Source: Litoreibacter ponti (GTDB taxonomy: Bacteria; Pseudomonadota; Alphaproteobacteria; Rhodobacterales; Rhodobacteraceae). From it: DNA of 64,000 bases. Positions 50,036 to 59,210 of this stretch are shown piece after piece. The position numbers were made by a program, and so were the translations under genes. The notes beneath the pieces were generated by a model. It saw only the letters and a list, made by a program, of their open reading frames with translations, ran no database searches and was not told the origin of the DNA. Positions within the stretch are counted from its first letter, which is position 1. Each line of letters opens with the position of its first letter. Where the stretch lies: NCBI RefSeq assembly GCF_003054285.1, contig NZ_QBKS01000001.1, positions 1,860,001 to 1,924,000 of the forward strand. Direction: 5' to 3'.

Positions 50036-51433
50036 TTATTCGTTGAGAATGGTAATCGCCTTCACGTTGACGAATTCTTTCATGCCGAAGCCACCGTGCT
50101 CACGCCCATAGCCGGAGTTCTTCACCCCGCCAAACGGCATGTTAGGTGAGGCGGCGCTGAACCCGTTGATGAACACCATTCCGGTGTCAAAATGCATCTC
50201 CGCCAAATGACGGGCGCGATCCAGATCCTTCGAGAAGATCGCGCCGCCAAGGCCAAACCGGCTGTCATTGGCGATCCGCATCGCGTCCTCTTCGTCCTTG
50301 GCCCGGATCAGGGCGGCAGCGGGGCCAAACAGTTCGTCATCATAGGCGGGCTGACCGGGGGCGACATCGCCAAGCACCGTGGCGGGGTACCACCAGCCAT
50401 CTCGGTCCGGGATCTCGCCGCCACAAAGAAGGCTCGCGCCATTCTCGATGCTCTCCTGCACTTGACTGTGAAGCTCATCGCGCAGGTCCTCGCGGGCCAT
50501 CGGCCCAAGACCCTGCTCGGACTCCATCGGGTCGACCATCTCCATGTCTTTCATGGCGGCGACAAATTGCTCCTTGAAGGCGTCGAATACGGCGTCGACC
50601 ACCACGAAGCGCTTGGCGGCCACACAGGTCTGGCCGTTGTTGAACGTGCGCCCGATGACGCATTGCTTGACGGCTTGTTCCAGATCCGCGTCCTCAAGCA
50701 CGATATAGGCGTCGTTCGATCCCAGCTCGAGCACGGTTTTCTTCAGCACCGCGCCCGCCTTTTTGCCGATGATCTTGCCCGCGCCGGGGCTGCCGGTCAG
50801 GGTAACGCCGCGCACCGCGTCATGTTCCAGCACCTTGTCGGACTGGTCGTGGTCGATCACCAGAACCTTGAACAGATCGGCGGGCAGCCCCGCCTCGCGG
50901 TACAGCTCCTCCAGCCGCAGCCCGCAGCCGGTGACACTTTCGGCATGTTTCAGCAGAACGCCGTTGCCCGCCATAAGGTTCGCGATCGAATAGCGCACGA
51001 CCTGGTAGATCGGGAAGTTCCAAGGCTGGATACCGTAGATCACTCCGATGGGGCGGTAGGCGACGTGGCCTTTCACGCCGCCCTCGTAGGGACGTTCCTC
51101 TGTCTTGAGCTCGTCGGGGCCGTTATCGGCGGTATAGTCGCAAATCGCGGCGCATAGTTGCAGCTCCGTGCGTGACTGGCTGCGCAGCTTGCCCATCTCG
51201 CGGGTCATCAGTTCCGACAGCTCGTCCTCGTGGTCACGCAGCGCCTGACCGATGGCGCGGATGATCTCGGCGCGCTTGGCCGGGGTCTCGTGGCGCCATG
51301 TCTCGAAGGCCTTGTGGCACGCTTCGACCCCCGCGATGGCGGCGTCGGTCTCCATCAGGGGATACTCCTGCAAGGGGCTCCCGTCGGTCGGGTCAATTGT
51401 CTGGATGACGGCGTCTTGGCTCATATCTTTCAT
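50036..51433 (-). CDS. NAD(P)-dependent aldehyde (succinate-semialdehyde-type) dehydrogenase
   Basis: 465 residues from the ATG at 51431-51433, preceded by AGGAG. Aldehyde dehydrogenase fold with catalytic Glu236 (LELGSND) and nucleophile Cys270 (NNGQTC), PWNFP cofactor loop near 137, and C-terminal PFGGVKNSGYG. Closest in style to the short GabD/Sad (YneI) succinate-semialdehyde group, but glycolaldehyde or other aldehydes are possible. Monocistronic. Confidence 0.88.
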   Translation of the reverse strand: MKDMSQDAVIQTIDPTDGSPLQEYPLMETDAAIAGVEACHKAFETWRHETPAKRAEIIRAIGQALRDHEDELSELMTREMGKLRSQSRTELQLCAAICDYTADNGPDELKTEERPYEGGVKGHVAYRPIGVIYGIQPWNFPIYQVVRYSIANLMAGNGVLLKHAESVTGCGLRLEELYREAGLPADLFKVLVIDHDQSDKVLEHDAVRGVTLTGSPGAGKIIGKKAGAVLKKTVLELGSNDAYIVLEDADLEQAVKQCVIGRTFNNGQTCVAAKRFVVVDAVFDAFKEQFVAAMKDMEMVDPMESEQGLGPMAREDLRDELHSQVQESIENGASLLCGGEIPDRDGWWYPATVLGDVAPGQPAYDDELFGPAAALIRAKDEEDAMRIANDSRFGLGGAIFSKDLDRARHLAEMHFDTGMVFINGFSAASPNMPFGGVKNSGYGREHGGFGMKEFVNVKAITILNE

Positions 51434-51530
51434 CGGGCATTTCTCCTGTGGGGCGATTCGTGGTTCAACGCCGCCCGGGTCGCTGGCGTTCCCCCTTGCG
51501 CCATTTCGGCTCTCGCCGCACAGTGGACGC

Positions 51531-51914
51531 ATGCGTCTGATCTGCCTTATCACCCTGAGTTTGCTTGGCTATTGCAAGGATGAAACGGTCTCCGGCTATG
51601 CGGGCACCGAAACCATCTGGCTGCTGCAAAGCATCGACGAGGCATCCTTCCCCGCCCGCGCGACGCTCACTTTCCCGGAAGAGGGCCGCATCGCGGGCGA
51701 CGGGCCGTGCAATCGCTTCTTCGCCACCCAAACTGTGCCGTACCCGTGGTTCGAAATCGGCCCTATCGGCAGCACGAAGCGCGCCTGCCCAGCGCTCGCG
51801 GCCGAGCAGGCCTATTTCAAAGCGCTGGCAAACATGACCTTGGCAGAGGTCGCGGGCACGACCCTGATCCTGTCAAATCCCGATGGCGGGCAGATGGTCT
51901 TTACAGCGAACTGA
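51531..51914 (+). CDS. META-domain protein (HslJ-like), secreted
   Basis: 127 residues from the ATG at 51531-51533. Hydrophobic N-terminus LICLITLSLLGYC suggests export, possibly as a lipoprotein although the lipobox is imperfect. The rest is one META domain: WLLQSIDEASFP, GDGPCNRFFATQ, and the paired cysteine STKRACPALAAEQAYFKAL. META/HslJ proteins are linked to envelope stress and novobiocin tolerance in E. coli. Convergent with recO, divergent from the aldehyde dehydrogenase. Confidence 0.8.
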   Translation: MRLICLITLSLLGYCKDETVSGYAGTETIWLLQSIDEASFPARATLTFPEEGRIAGDGPCNRFFATQTVPYPWFEIGPIGSTKRACPALAAEQAYFKALANMTLAEVAGTTLILSNPDGGQMVFTAN

Positions 51915-51950
51915 AGCGCCGCGCTTCTGGCTTCGTTTTGGCAAAAATAC

Positions 51951-52685
51951 TCACGGCCCGCCGCCCGCACTCAGAGCCTGCACCAGCCTGTCGCGTGACG
52001 CGGGCAACGGCTTATTGCCAAGCTGCGGCGCCATCCAGGTCTGCAGAAAATGCCCGGTCGTGGCCAGCGCCGCGGGCACGTCGTCGAGACGCCCGTCCCC
52101 CACGCCGCGCAAGCATGCGGGCAATGCCAGCAGCCGGTCGGCCCACTCTCCGGCCCCCTGCCGAGACACCGCGCGCCCTGTACGGGGCGAGACATAGATC
52201 AGCTCTTGCATCGATCCGGTGACCGCGCAGCTTTCCAGATCAAGGCCAAAGCCCAGCTCTTCCAAGAGCGCCAGCTCCCATTGCACATAGGCCAGCTGCC
52301 ACGCGTCGGTCTCCCCCAGCAGATCAAAAACCAGAAGCGAGCGGTCATATAGCTCCGGGTGCGGGTCGCGCTCACCCAGTGCAAACTGCAACAAGCCGCA
52401 GAGCGCGTTGAGCCCCGCGAGCGCTTTTCGGTCGTCCATCACCGCGGCAGCACGCGACTTGATCGGCTCCACGGTAAAGGCCCCAAGATGCGCGTCGAGC
52501 CGCGCGCGCCACGAAACGTCCAGCTGTGCGCCCGGTTGCAGGATCGGGGCCATCTTGCGCGACGCGCCGCCGCGTACCACGCCCGCATGGCGGCCATGGT
52601 CGCGGGTCAGCACATCGATGATCGCGGCATTTTCGCCGTGGCGGCGCGCGGACAGAAGCACCCCGTCGCTGCGCCACTCGATCAC
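51951..52685 (-). CDS. recO: DNA repair protein RecO
   Basis: 244 residues from GTG at 52683-52685 (reading IEWRSDGVLLSARRHGEN). RecFOR-pathway mediator that loads RecA on SSB-coated DNA and anneals strands. Seen: N-terminal OB fold (VLTRDHGRHAGVVRGGASRK), central helical domain with WELALLEELGFGLDLESCAVTG. The zinc-finger cysteines of some RecO are largely absent, as in relatives. The start overlaps the DUF1491 stop by four bases; last gene of the long rsh-to-recO run. Confidence 0.93.
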   Translation of the reverse strand: MIEWRSDGVLLSARRHGENAAIIDVLTRDHGRHAGVVRGGASRKMAPILQPGAQLDVSWRARLDAHLGAFTVEPIKSRAAAVMDDRKALAGLNALCGLLQFALGERDPHPELYDRSLLVFDLLGETDAWQLAYVQWELALLEELGFGLDLESCAVTGSMQELIYVSPRTGRAVSRQGAGEWADRLLALPACLRGVGDGRLDDVPAALATTGHFLQTWMAPQLGNKPLPASRDRLVQALSAGGGP

Positions 52686-53014
52686 GCCAGCCCCTCTTGA
52701 TCCAGCAGATGCCGCCCCGCGCGATCCTCGACCTCGATGACCCACAGATCCCGATCAAAGCTGCGCTGCTTGGCGATCGAGGCGTCCACCGCTGGCTCGT
52801 CCCCCTCGGCCAGCACGACCCAGGCCCGCTCGCCCGACATCAGATCAAACGAGCGCTGGTAGCACACGGCCTGCCCGTCCAGCGTGTTCAGCTTGACCAG
52901 CACCGCCCCCGCGGTCTTGTCGCCCTTGGCGGTGATGAAGGCGGGAATGTCATGCAGCCGCAGCCGCGTCAGATAGGCGGACACCCAGAAGTCACTGGTA
53001 AGGCGCTCAGCCAT
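52682..53014 (-). CDS. DUF1491 family protein
   Basis: 110 residues from the ATG at 53012-53014. Small soluble protein; RLTSDFWVSAYLTRL at the N-terminus and the VLVKLNTLDG and WVIEVEDR strands match the DUF1491 family found next to era and recO in alphaproteobacteria. Function unknown. 51 bases after era and overlapping recO (GTGA). Confidence 0.85.
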   Translation of the reverse strand: MAERLTSDFWVSAYLTRLRLHDIPAFITAKGDKTAGAVLVKLNTLDGQAVCYQRSFDLMSGERAWVVLAEGDEPAVDASIAKQRSFDRDLWVIEVEDRAGRHLLDQEGLA

Positions 53015-53065
53015 TATTCCGCTGTCCCGAACCGCAAAACCGGGCCCCACTTTTGCCGGGACAGC

Positions 53066-53980
53066 TCAGCCATTCCCGTCCTTAAAATCGAGCCCCATCT
53101 CGGAATACCGCTCGCTTTCTTCCAGCCAGCCCGGCCGCACTTTCACCTGCAAGAACAAATGCACCTTGCGCCCGAGGAACTCCATCAGCTCCTCGCGCGC
53201 GGCCTTGCCCACGCCCTTGATCGTCTCGCCCTTGTTGCCCAGCACGATGCCCTTATGGCCGTCCCGGATCACGTAGATTATCTGATCGATCCGGGCGGAG
53301 CCGTCTTTCTGTTCTTCCCAGTTCTCGGTCTCGACCGTCATTTGATACGGCAGCTCTTGGTGCAGCCGCAGGGTCAGCTTCTCGCGGGTGATCTCGGCCG
53401 CGATTTGGCGCATCGGCGCATCGGCCAACTGGTCCTCGGGGTAAAGCCACGGGCCCTCCGGCACCTCGCCCGCCAGCCAACCGCGCAGGGCATCGACGCC
53501 GTGGCCCTTCTCGGCGGAGATCATGAAGGTCTCGACGAAATCGAACGCCTCATTCAGCTCCTTCGTCAGCCCAAGCAGCACGTCGGATTTCACCCGGTCG
53601 ATCTTGTTGATCGCCAGCGCCACAGGCGCGCCGCCGGTCCGCTCCGCCAGACCTTCGAGGATCGCGGAGACCCCTTCGGTGATGCCCCGATGCGCCTCGA
53701 CCAGCAGCACGACGATGTCGGCATCCGACGCGCCGGACCACGCGGCGGCGACCATCGCGCGGTCGAGCCTGCGGCGCGGCTTGAACAGCCCCGGCGTGTC
53801 CACGAAGACGAGCTGCGAGCGCCCTTCCATTGCCACGCCGCGGATGCGGGCACGGGTGGTCTGTACCTTGTGGGTCACGATGGACACTTTCGCGCCCACC
53901 ATGCGGTTCAGCAGCGTCGACTTGCCCGCATTGGGCTCGCCGATCAGCGCGATGAAGCCCGCGCGGGTGTCGTCGCTCAT
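53066..53980 (-). CDS. era: GTPase Era
   Basis: 304 residues from the ATG at 53978-53980; a longer open frame upstream is rnc coding sequence. Assembly factor for the 30S subunit binding the 16S rRNA 3' end. Seen: P-loop GEPNAGKST at 14-22, DTPG (VDTPGLF), NKID, and a C-terminal KH domain with GNKGETIKGVGKAAR. The ATG overlaps the rnc stop (ATGA), the standard rnc-era coupling. Confidence 0.98.
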   Translation of the reverse strand: MSDDTRAGFIALIGEPNAGKSTLLNRMVGAKVSIVTHKVQTTRARIRGVAMEGRSQLVFVDTPGLFKPRRRLDRAMVAAAWSGASDADIVVLLVEAHRGITEGVSAILEGLAERTGGAPVALAINKIDRVKSDVLLGLTKELNEAFDFVETFMISAEKGHGVDALRGWLAGEVPEGPWLYPEDQLADAPMRQIAAEITREKLTLRLHQELPYQMTVETENWEEQKDGSARIDQIIYVIRDGHKGIVLGNKGETIKGVGKAAREELMEFLGRKVHLFLQVKVRPGWLEESERYSEMGLDFKDGNG

Positions 53981-54657
53981 GTCTCCAACCTTTCCAGCAG
54001 CGCCTTGGCGGCTGCCTGTTCTGCCTGGCGCTTGGCGCCGGCTTCCGCCTCGGCCCGTTCGCCCGAGGCCAGCACCACCGCAATGGTAAACCGCGGTGCG
54101 TGGTCCGGGCCATCCCGTTTGACGATCTCGTAGCGCGGCGTGGGCTCGCCGCGGGCCTGCACGAACTCCTGCAGCGCGGTCTTGGGATCGCGCGCATCGG
54201 CCTCGACCGTCTGCACGCGGGTGCCCCACAGCCGCAGGATCAGCGCCTTGGCAGCCTCGAACCCGCCGTCGCGGTAGACGGCGGCGATCAGCGCCTCCAT
54301 CCCGTCGCCCAGCAGCGCTTCCTTGCGCCGCCCGCCCGACACCATCTCGGATTTGCCAAGCTTCAGCACGGCGCCCAGATCAATCTCGCGGGCCACCGCC
54401 GCGCAGGTCTCCTTGCGCACCAGCGCATTGTAGCGCGGGGCAAGGACGCCTTCGGCGGCCTGCGGATCGGCCTCCAGCAGCGCCTCGGCCATCACCAGCC
54501 CCAGCACCCGGTCGCCGAGGAACTCCAACCGCTGATTGTCGGGCCGCGTGGCCGACGAGATCGAGCCATGGGTCAGCGCGCGGATCAGAAGCTCCGGGTC
54601 GGCAAAGTCATGCCCGATCCGGGCGCTGAAGTCGCGAAGCTCCGCCGACAGTTTCAT
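53977..54657 (-). CDS. rnc: Ribonuclease III
   Basis: 226 residues. Cuts double-stranded RNA in rRNA and mRNA processing. Seen: catalytic domain signature RLEFLGDRVLG with Glu45 and Asp49, a second acidic site LLGDGMEALIAAVY, and a C-terminal dsRNA-binding domain (PRYEIV, GEGERA-type motif AEAGAKRQAEQAAAKALL). Three bases after lepB. The hairpins in the rplL-rpoB and rpoB-rpoC spacers are possible substrates. Confidence 0.97.
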   Translation of the reverse strand: MKLSAELRDFSARIGHDFADPELLIRALTHGSISSATRPDNQRLEFLGDRVLGLVMAEALLEADPQAAEGVLAPRYNALVRKETCAAVAREIDLGAVLKLGKSEMVSGGRRKEALLGDGMEALIAAVYRDGGFEAAKALILRLWGTRVQTVEADARDPKTALQEFVQARGEPTPRYEIVKRDGPDHAPRFTIAVVLASGERAEAEAGAKRQAEQAAAKALLERLET

Positions 54658-54660
54658 CGC

Positions 54661-55449
54661 CTAGATCTTCTTGAAGAACCGGTCACCGCGCCAGGTCCAG
54701 AAATACAGCATCCGCCGCCCCGCCGACGAGAAGATCACCCGGTCCGCGCGGCCCAGAAGGTTGGCAAACGGCACCATGCCGACGCCACCGCCCGCCTGCG
54801 GGTAGCGCGAGTCGATGGAGTTGTCGCGGTTGTCACCCATGAAGAAGAAATGGCCCTCCGGCACGCTGAACTCGGGAGTGTTGTCGGCCCCTAGCCCGTC
54901 GCGGATGTTCAGGATCGCGTGGCTCACGCCGCCTTCCAGCGTCTCGATGGCGCGCTCTTTCTCGCACTCGCCGCCAAGCCCCACGGCGCCGTTGGAGCAG
55001 GCCGGGAAGCCCCCGACAGAGCCTTGGGCCTCATAGGTCTCGACGAAAGGCGCGGTCGGTACTTGCTTTTGCGGCTGGCCGTTGAGGAACAGCACGCCGT
55101 TTTTCATCTGCACCGTGTCACCCGGCAGGCCAATCAGCCGCTTGATGTAGTCCTGACCCGAGACCGGGTGGCGGAACACCACCACATCGCCCCGCTCGGG
55201 CGTGCGGGCCAGAATGCGGTCCGGAATCGGGCAGATGCCAAAGGGGCAGGAATACTTGGAATAGCCATAGGCCATCTTGTTGACGAACAGGAAGTCGCCC
55301 ACCAGCAGCGTGTCCTTCATGGAGCCCGACGGGATCCAGAACGGCTGGAAGAACAGCGAGCGGAAAACGCCCGCGATCAGCAGCGCGTAGATCACCGTCT
55401 TGATGGTCTCGCCGATGGTCTCGGGCTGCTTTTCTTTGGTGCGGGCCAT
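54661..55449 (-). CDS. lepB: Signal peptidase I
   Basis: 262 residues from the ATG at 55447-55449. Inner-membrane protease removing Sec and Tat signal peptides. One N-terminal span (TVIYALLIAGVFRSLFF), catalytic Ser43 (IPSGSMKDT) and Lys103 (DYIKRLIGLPGD), and the conserved box GDNRDNSIDSRY. 28 bases after acpS and three before rnc. Confidence 0.97.
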   Translation of the reverse strand: MARTKEKQPETIGETIKTVIYALLIAGVFRSLFFQPFWIPSGSMKDTLLVGDFLFVNKMAYGYSKYSCPFGICPIPDRILARTPERGDVVVFRHPVSGQDYIKRLIGLPGDTVQMKNGVLFLNGQPQKQVPTAPFVETYEAQGSVGGFPACSNGAVGLGGECEKERAIETLEGGVSHAILNIRDGLGADNTPEFSVPEGHFFFMGDNRDNSIDSRYPQAGGGVGMVPFANLLGRADRVIFSSAGRRMLYFWTWRGDRFFKKI

Positions 55450-55477
55450 GGGGCACTCCAAGCGTCAGGGTCGCCGC

Positions 55478-55918
55478 CTACATGCGAGGGCTGGGGGGTG
55501 GTGTCAAGCGGGGCTCGGCGTCACTGGGGCGCGCCTCGATCACGACAAAGGCTTGTGCCCAAGGGTGATCGTCAGTCAGCGTGACATGGATCACGGCCTC
55601 GTGTCCTTCGGGCGTCATCTCGCGCAGCCGCTCCGCCGCCCAACCTGTCACTTTCATCACCGGCTGACCGGTGGACAGGTTGCTGACGGCCATGTCCTTC
55701 CACGAAATACCCATGCGCAGACCGGTGCCCAGCGCCTTGGAGCAGGCCTCTTTCGCGGCCCAGCGCTTGGCATAGGTCCCGGCCACATCCTTGCGCCGCT
55801 CCGCCTTGCGCTGCTCGACCTCGGTGAAGACCCGGTTGCGGAAGCGGTCGCCGAACCGCGCAAGCGTGCCTTCGATCCGCTCGATATTGGCCAGATCCGT
55901 GCCGATCCCCAGGATCAC
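55478..55918 (-). CDS. acpS: Holo-[acyl-carrier-protein] synthase
   Basis: 146 residues, start GTG. Transfers 4'-phosphopantetheine to ACP. Seen: ILGIGTDLANIERIE with Mg-binding Asp8 and the WAAKEACSKALGTG helix with the catalytic Glu. Carries a Pro-rich C-terminal tail of about 15 residues beyond the usual end. The GTG overlaps the preceding stop by four bases (GTGA). Confidence 0.95.
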   Translation of the reverse strand: MILGIGTDLANIERIEGTLARFGDRFRNRVFTEVEQRKAERRKDVAGTYAKRWAAKEACSKALGTGLRMGISWKDMAVSNLSTGQPVMKVTGWAAERLREMTPEGHEAVIHVTLTDDHPWAQAFVVIEARPSDAEPRLTPPPSPRM

Positions 55919-56355
55919 CGAAGCGCCGCCGTGATGGCCCCGGTGGATTGGTTCAGCGTGACGTCCAGAACCTGCGCCCTGAAGCCGCCCGTGGCCGGGT
56001 CATAGGACTGCACCGTCACGCCCCAGGTCAGCCCACGGGCCGGGTCGTAGGCGCTGGTCAGCCCTTCCAGCGTCATGCCGCCAAACCCCAGCGTCCCGCT
56101 GGAGCCCACCATCTTGCACTGCCGCGCGCCCAGCTCGTCAAAGGGCGGTGACAGCACCACCAGCTGAAAGGCCGCTGCCGCGGGCTCCAGCGTGTCGATT
56201 ACCACCAGCCGCACCCGGTTGCCCGCAAAGGTGCGCGTCTGCGCCTCCCACGGCTCGGACACGGCGGCGACGCTGGCCAGCTCGTCGCAGTCGCGCACCT
56301 CTTGCGCCGCCACGGGGGACGCCATCAGCGCCATAACCACCAAAAATTCCTTCAT
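55915..56355 (-). CDS. Secreted protein of unknown function
   Basis: 146 residues, signal peptide 1-17 (cleavage after VAA/Q). Beta-rich mature part with two cysteines (RDCDEL and ARQCKMVG) that could form a disulfide. No family recognised. Overlaps both neighbours by four bases (LysE exporter upstream, acpS downstream), so it is firmly embedded in the operon. Confidence 0.7.
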   Translation of the reverse strand: MKEFLVVMALMASPVAAQEVRDCDELASVAAVSEPWEAQTRTFAGNRVRLVVIDTLEPAAAAFQLVVLSPPFDELGARQCKMVGSSGTLGFGGMTLEGLTSAYDPARGLTWGVTVQSYDPATGGFRAQVLDVTLNQSTGAITAALR

Positions 56356-56975
56356 CCCAACCTCGTTGTTAAAATCTTGAAACCGGCAAAGCCGAACATC
56401 ACGCCAAAGCCCAGCTCGAACCAGCGCCGCATCCTTTGGTAGCCGCGCACGAACGCACCGGTGGAGAACAGAAGGGCATAGCCGAAGAACACGATGTTCG
56501 AGACGGCCAAAAGCGCGGCAAAGCTTTCCCAGATCACCGCCGGATCAGATCCGGGCGGCACCGCAATCGCAAAGATCGCGCCCCAGCCAAAGATCGCCTT
56601 GGGGTTCGTCAGGTGCAGCAGCAAGCCTTTCACATAAAGCGCGCGCAGGTCGCCGCGCTTGGCCTGAACGCGGGCGAGCGGCTTGTCCGTCATCGACGAC
56701 CGGATCGCCTTTGCGCCCAGATAAATCAGGTAGGCCGCGCCCACGTAGCGCAGCAGCTCCACCAACCACGCATTGGCCAGCATCAGCGCGCTCATGCCCA
56801 GCGCCGCGGCCACGCCCCAAGAGGCCGAGCCGCACACGATCCCCGCCGCAACGGCAAGGCCCGCCGGGCGGCCGCGCTCCATTGAGGTCCCGGCGATCGC
56901 CAGCGTCGCAGGCCCGGGCGAGGCGCCGCCCACGGCCCATGCCACCAGCAAAAGCGCAAATTCCCAACCGGTCAT
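56352..56975 (-). CDS. LysE/RhtB-family exporter 1
   Basis: 207 residues, about six spans. LysE signature ASPGPATLAIAGTSMERG near 18 and NPKAIFGWGAIFA near 128. Exports amino acids, homoserine lactone-like compounds or related metabolites; substrate not predictable. Followed with a four-base overlap by the secreted-protein gene; 82 bases after the second LysE gene. Confidence 0.88.
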   Translation of the reverse strand: MTGWEFALLLVAWAVGGASPGPATLAIAGTSMERGRPAGLAVAAGIVCGSASWGVAAALGMSALMLANAWLVELLRYVGAAYLIYLGAKAIRSSMTDKPLARVQAKRGDLRALYVKGLLLHLTNPKAIFGWGAIFAIAVPPGSDPAVIWESFAALLAVSNIVFFGYALLFSTGAFVRGYQRMRRWFELGFGVMFGFAGFKILTTRLG

Positions 56976-57057
56976 GTGGCCTCCAAATCAAGCGGTACGT
57001 GTCTATTGGCCCCACCTTTGCACAAATCGCAGCGTCGCGCATGGGCGCGATGCGCGA

Positions 57058-57663
57058 TCATGCCCGGCTCGCCAGCAGCTTAAGTCCGGCCCCTGCGAAA
57101 AGCGCGGCACAGGCCCCGTCGATCCACCGCCGCCAGCTTGCGTATACCGACATCACCCGCGGCCGCGCGAAGCCCACCGCGATGGCCGCATAGATCGCCA
57201 CGCCCAAGGCCCCACAGGCCAGTGTTGCGGTGACGACGAACATGCGGTCCGGGGTCTCGGGCATGCCCACGGCGATCACCGACAGCCACGCGAAAATGGC
57301 CTTGGGGTTCGCAAGGTTCAGCAGCACCCCGCGCCGGAAGAAGCGCTGCGACGGCCCGGTGGATGTCGCGGCCTCAGTGCCCAAGGCGCGGCGACCGCAG
57401 CCCCACGCAAGCCACAGCAGAAAAAGCCCGCCCGCCACCTTCAGCGCCACAAGGGCGGGCGCGAAGCCGATAATGAAAGCGCCAAGCCCGAAGGCCGCCA
57501 AGACGCCCCAGACGAACAGTCCCAGCGCCAGTCCCATTCCGTGCGCCAGACCCGCGGCGCGCCCGTGGGCCATCGCCACGTGGGCCGCGCTTAGGGTCGC
57601 CGGGCCGGGCGAGCCCGCCGCCACCAGAAAGGCCGCGAGCGAGGCAAGCAGCGCGCCTGTCAC
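57058..57663 (-). CDS. LysE/RhtB-family exporter 2
   Basis: 201 residues, start GTG overlapping the pdxJ stop (GTGA). Same family as its neighbour: AGSPGPATLSAAHVAMAHG near 16 and NLANPKAIFAWLSVIAV near 117. The two are clearly divergent paralogues rather than a recent tandem copy. Substrate unknown. Confidence 0.88.
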   Translation of the reverse strand: MTGALLASLAAFLVAAGSPGPATLSAAHVAMAHGRAAGLAHGMGLALGLFVWGVLAAFGLGAFIIGFAPALVALKVAGGLFLLWLAWGCGRRALGTEAATSTGPSQRFFRRGVLLNLANPKAIFAWLSVIAVGMPETPDRMFVVTATLACGALGVAIYAAIAVGFARPRVMSVYASWRRWIDGACAALFAGAGLKLLASRA

Positions 57664-58406
57664 GCGCGCGCCTCGTCCATCATCCGCCGCATCTCCTGAA
57701 TGCAGGGCCCAAGACCGCGGAAAATGGCCTCGCCGATGATGAAATGCCCGATATTAAGCTCGACCATCTCCGGCAGGGCGGCAATCGGGGAGACGCTGTC
57801 AAAGGTCAGGCCGTGGCCTGCATGGACCTCCAGCCCCAGCCCGTGGGCATGGGTCGCCATCGCCTTCAGACGCTCGAGCTCCGCATCGCGCAGCTCGAAA
57901 TCGCCGGCCTCATGGGCGTCGCAATAGGTGCCGGTATGCAGCTCGATGATATCCGCACCGATGCGCGCGGCGGCCTCGACCTGCGCGGCGTCCGGCCCGA
58001 TGAACAGCGACACCCGGGTGCCTGCCTTCTTGAAGGGCGCGATGTAGTCCGCAAGGCGGGTGTCATCGCCTGCCACTTCCAGCCCGCCCTCGGTCGTGCG
58101 CTCCTCGCGGCGCTCGGGCACAAGGCAGACGGCATGGGGCCGGGTGGCCAGCGCGATTTTCTGCATCTCATCGGTTGCGGCCATCTCGAAGTTCAGCGGA
58201 ATGGATATCGCCTCTTTCAGCGCGGCCATGTCGGCATCTCGGATGTGCCGCCGGTCCTCGCGCAGGTGTGCGGTGATGCCATCGGCGCCCGCCTCCTGCG
58301 CCGCAAGGGCCGCGCGGACCGGGTCAGGCGACGCGCCGCCGCGCGCGTTGCGTACGGTGGCGACGTGGTCGATATTGACGCCAAGGCGCAGCTTGCTTGC
58401 AGACAT
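57660..58406 (-). CDS. pdxJ: Pyridoxine 5'-phosphate synthase
   Basis: 248 residues from the ATG at 58404-58406, with AAGGAC upstream. Last step of the DXP-dependent vitamin B6 pathway. TIM barrel with LRLGVNIDHVATVRNARGG-type N-terminus, GADGITAHLREDRRHI (active-site Glu/Arg/His), NFEMAAT and HAGHGLTFDSV. Alphaproteobacterial neighbours acpS and lepB are nearby, here separated by two exporters and a secreted protein. Confidence 0.97.
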   Translation of the reverse strand: MSASKLRLGVNIDHVATVRNARGGASPDPVRAALAAQEAGADGITAHLREDRRHIRDADMAALKEAISIPLNFEMAATDEMQKIALATRPHAVCLVPERREERTTEGGLEVAGDDTRLADYIAPFKKAGTRVSLFIGPDAAQVEAAARIGADIIELHTGTYCDAHEAGDFELRDAELERLKAMATHAHGLGLEVHAGHGLTFDSVSPIAALPEMVELNIGHFIIGEAIFRGLGPCIQEMRRMMDEARA

Positions 58407-58496
58407 GGGGGGACGTCCTTCAGTGTTGATCTGCACTTGATCATAGGAGCGCACGCGGCAAGCTCAATCCACGATCTTTCGTGGGCGGCGCGCGGA

Positions 58497-59174
58497 TCAG
58501 CTTCCGCTGGGCTCGCGCGCGGCCTTGCCGGGCTTGGGCGGCTTCGCGGCCTTCGCCGCTGCCTTGCGCTGCTTGATCTCGTCGAGCTTGGCCTTGATGC
58601 GCCCCCGGCGGCGGTTCTGGTAGGCCGCGATCAGGGGACGGCTGAGCACATAGGCCGCGAGCCCGAACAGCACGCCAGGGATCAGGCCGCCGATCATGTA
58701 GGGGAAGAACACCTCGTCGTAGAAGTCGCTCAGCCGGTGCCAGTCGGCCTCGTTCTCGTTGAACATCGCCCAGAAATTATGCTTGAGATCGCGCCACGCG
58801 CCCGCGAAGCGGTGGCCTATATGCATGTCTTCCTCAAACTCGGTGCCCAGCAGGAAATGCCCCGTCTTCAGCGAGATCACCCCGATGGGCAGGTAGGTCA
58901 GCGGGTTGCCAAAGAACGTGGACATGAGCGCGGCCAGAATGTTGCCCCGCATCACCTTGGCCAGCCCCGCCGCGATGAAGAAGTGGAAGCCGTAGAAGGG
59001 CGTGAAGGTGGTGAAGACGCCCGCAAAGATGCCGCGCGCGATACGGCCCGGATCGTCGGGCAGGCGTCGCACCCGGTGCTTGACATAATGCGCCGCGCGC
59101 GCCCAGCCCCCTTGGGGCCAGACCAGATGCAGGAACCACAAGGCCCAGCTCTTTGGCGTGCGGCGTTTGAACAC
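58497..59174 (-). CDS. DUF2062 membrane protein
   Basis: 225 residues, start GTG. N-terminal basic helix, two or three spans with GIFAGVFTTFTPFYGFHFFIAAGLA and NPLTYLPIGVISL, both typical of DUF2062, then a third span near 160-180 and a Lys/Ala-rich cytoplasmic tail. Function unknown. 36 bases after rsh and probably in its transcript. Confidence 0.88.
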   Translation of the reverse strand: MFKRRTPKSWALWFLHLVWPQGGWARAAHYVKHRVRRLPDDPGRIARGIFAGVFTTFTPFYGFHFFIAAGLAKVMRGNILAALMSTFFGNPLTYLPIGVISLKTGHFLLGTEFEEDMHIGHRFAGAWRDLKHNFWAMFNENEADWHRLSDFYDEVFFPYMIGGLIPGVLFGLAAYVLSRPLIAAYQNRRRGRIKAKLDEIKQRKAAAKAAKPPKPGKAAREPSGS

Positions 59175-59210
59175 GGCTTCTCTCGTCTCCCTCTCTCTGG
59201 CGCTCTCGCG

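Noticed and set aside
52682..54133. Long plus-strand frame opposite DUF1491, era and rnc
   Set aside because: Shadow of the strongly biased era and rnc genes; no start signal or domain.
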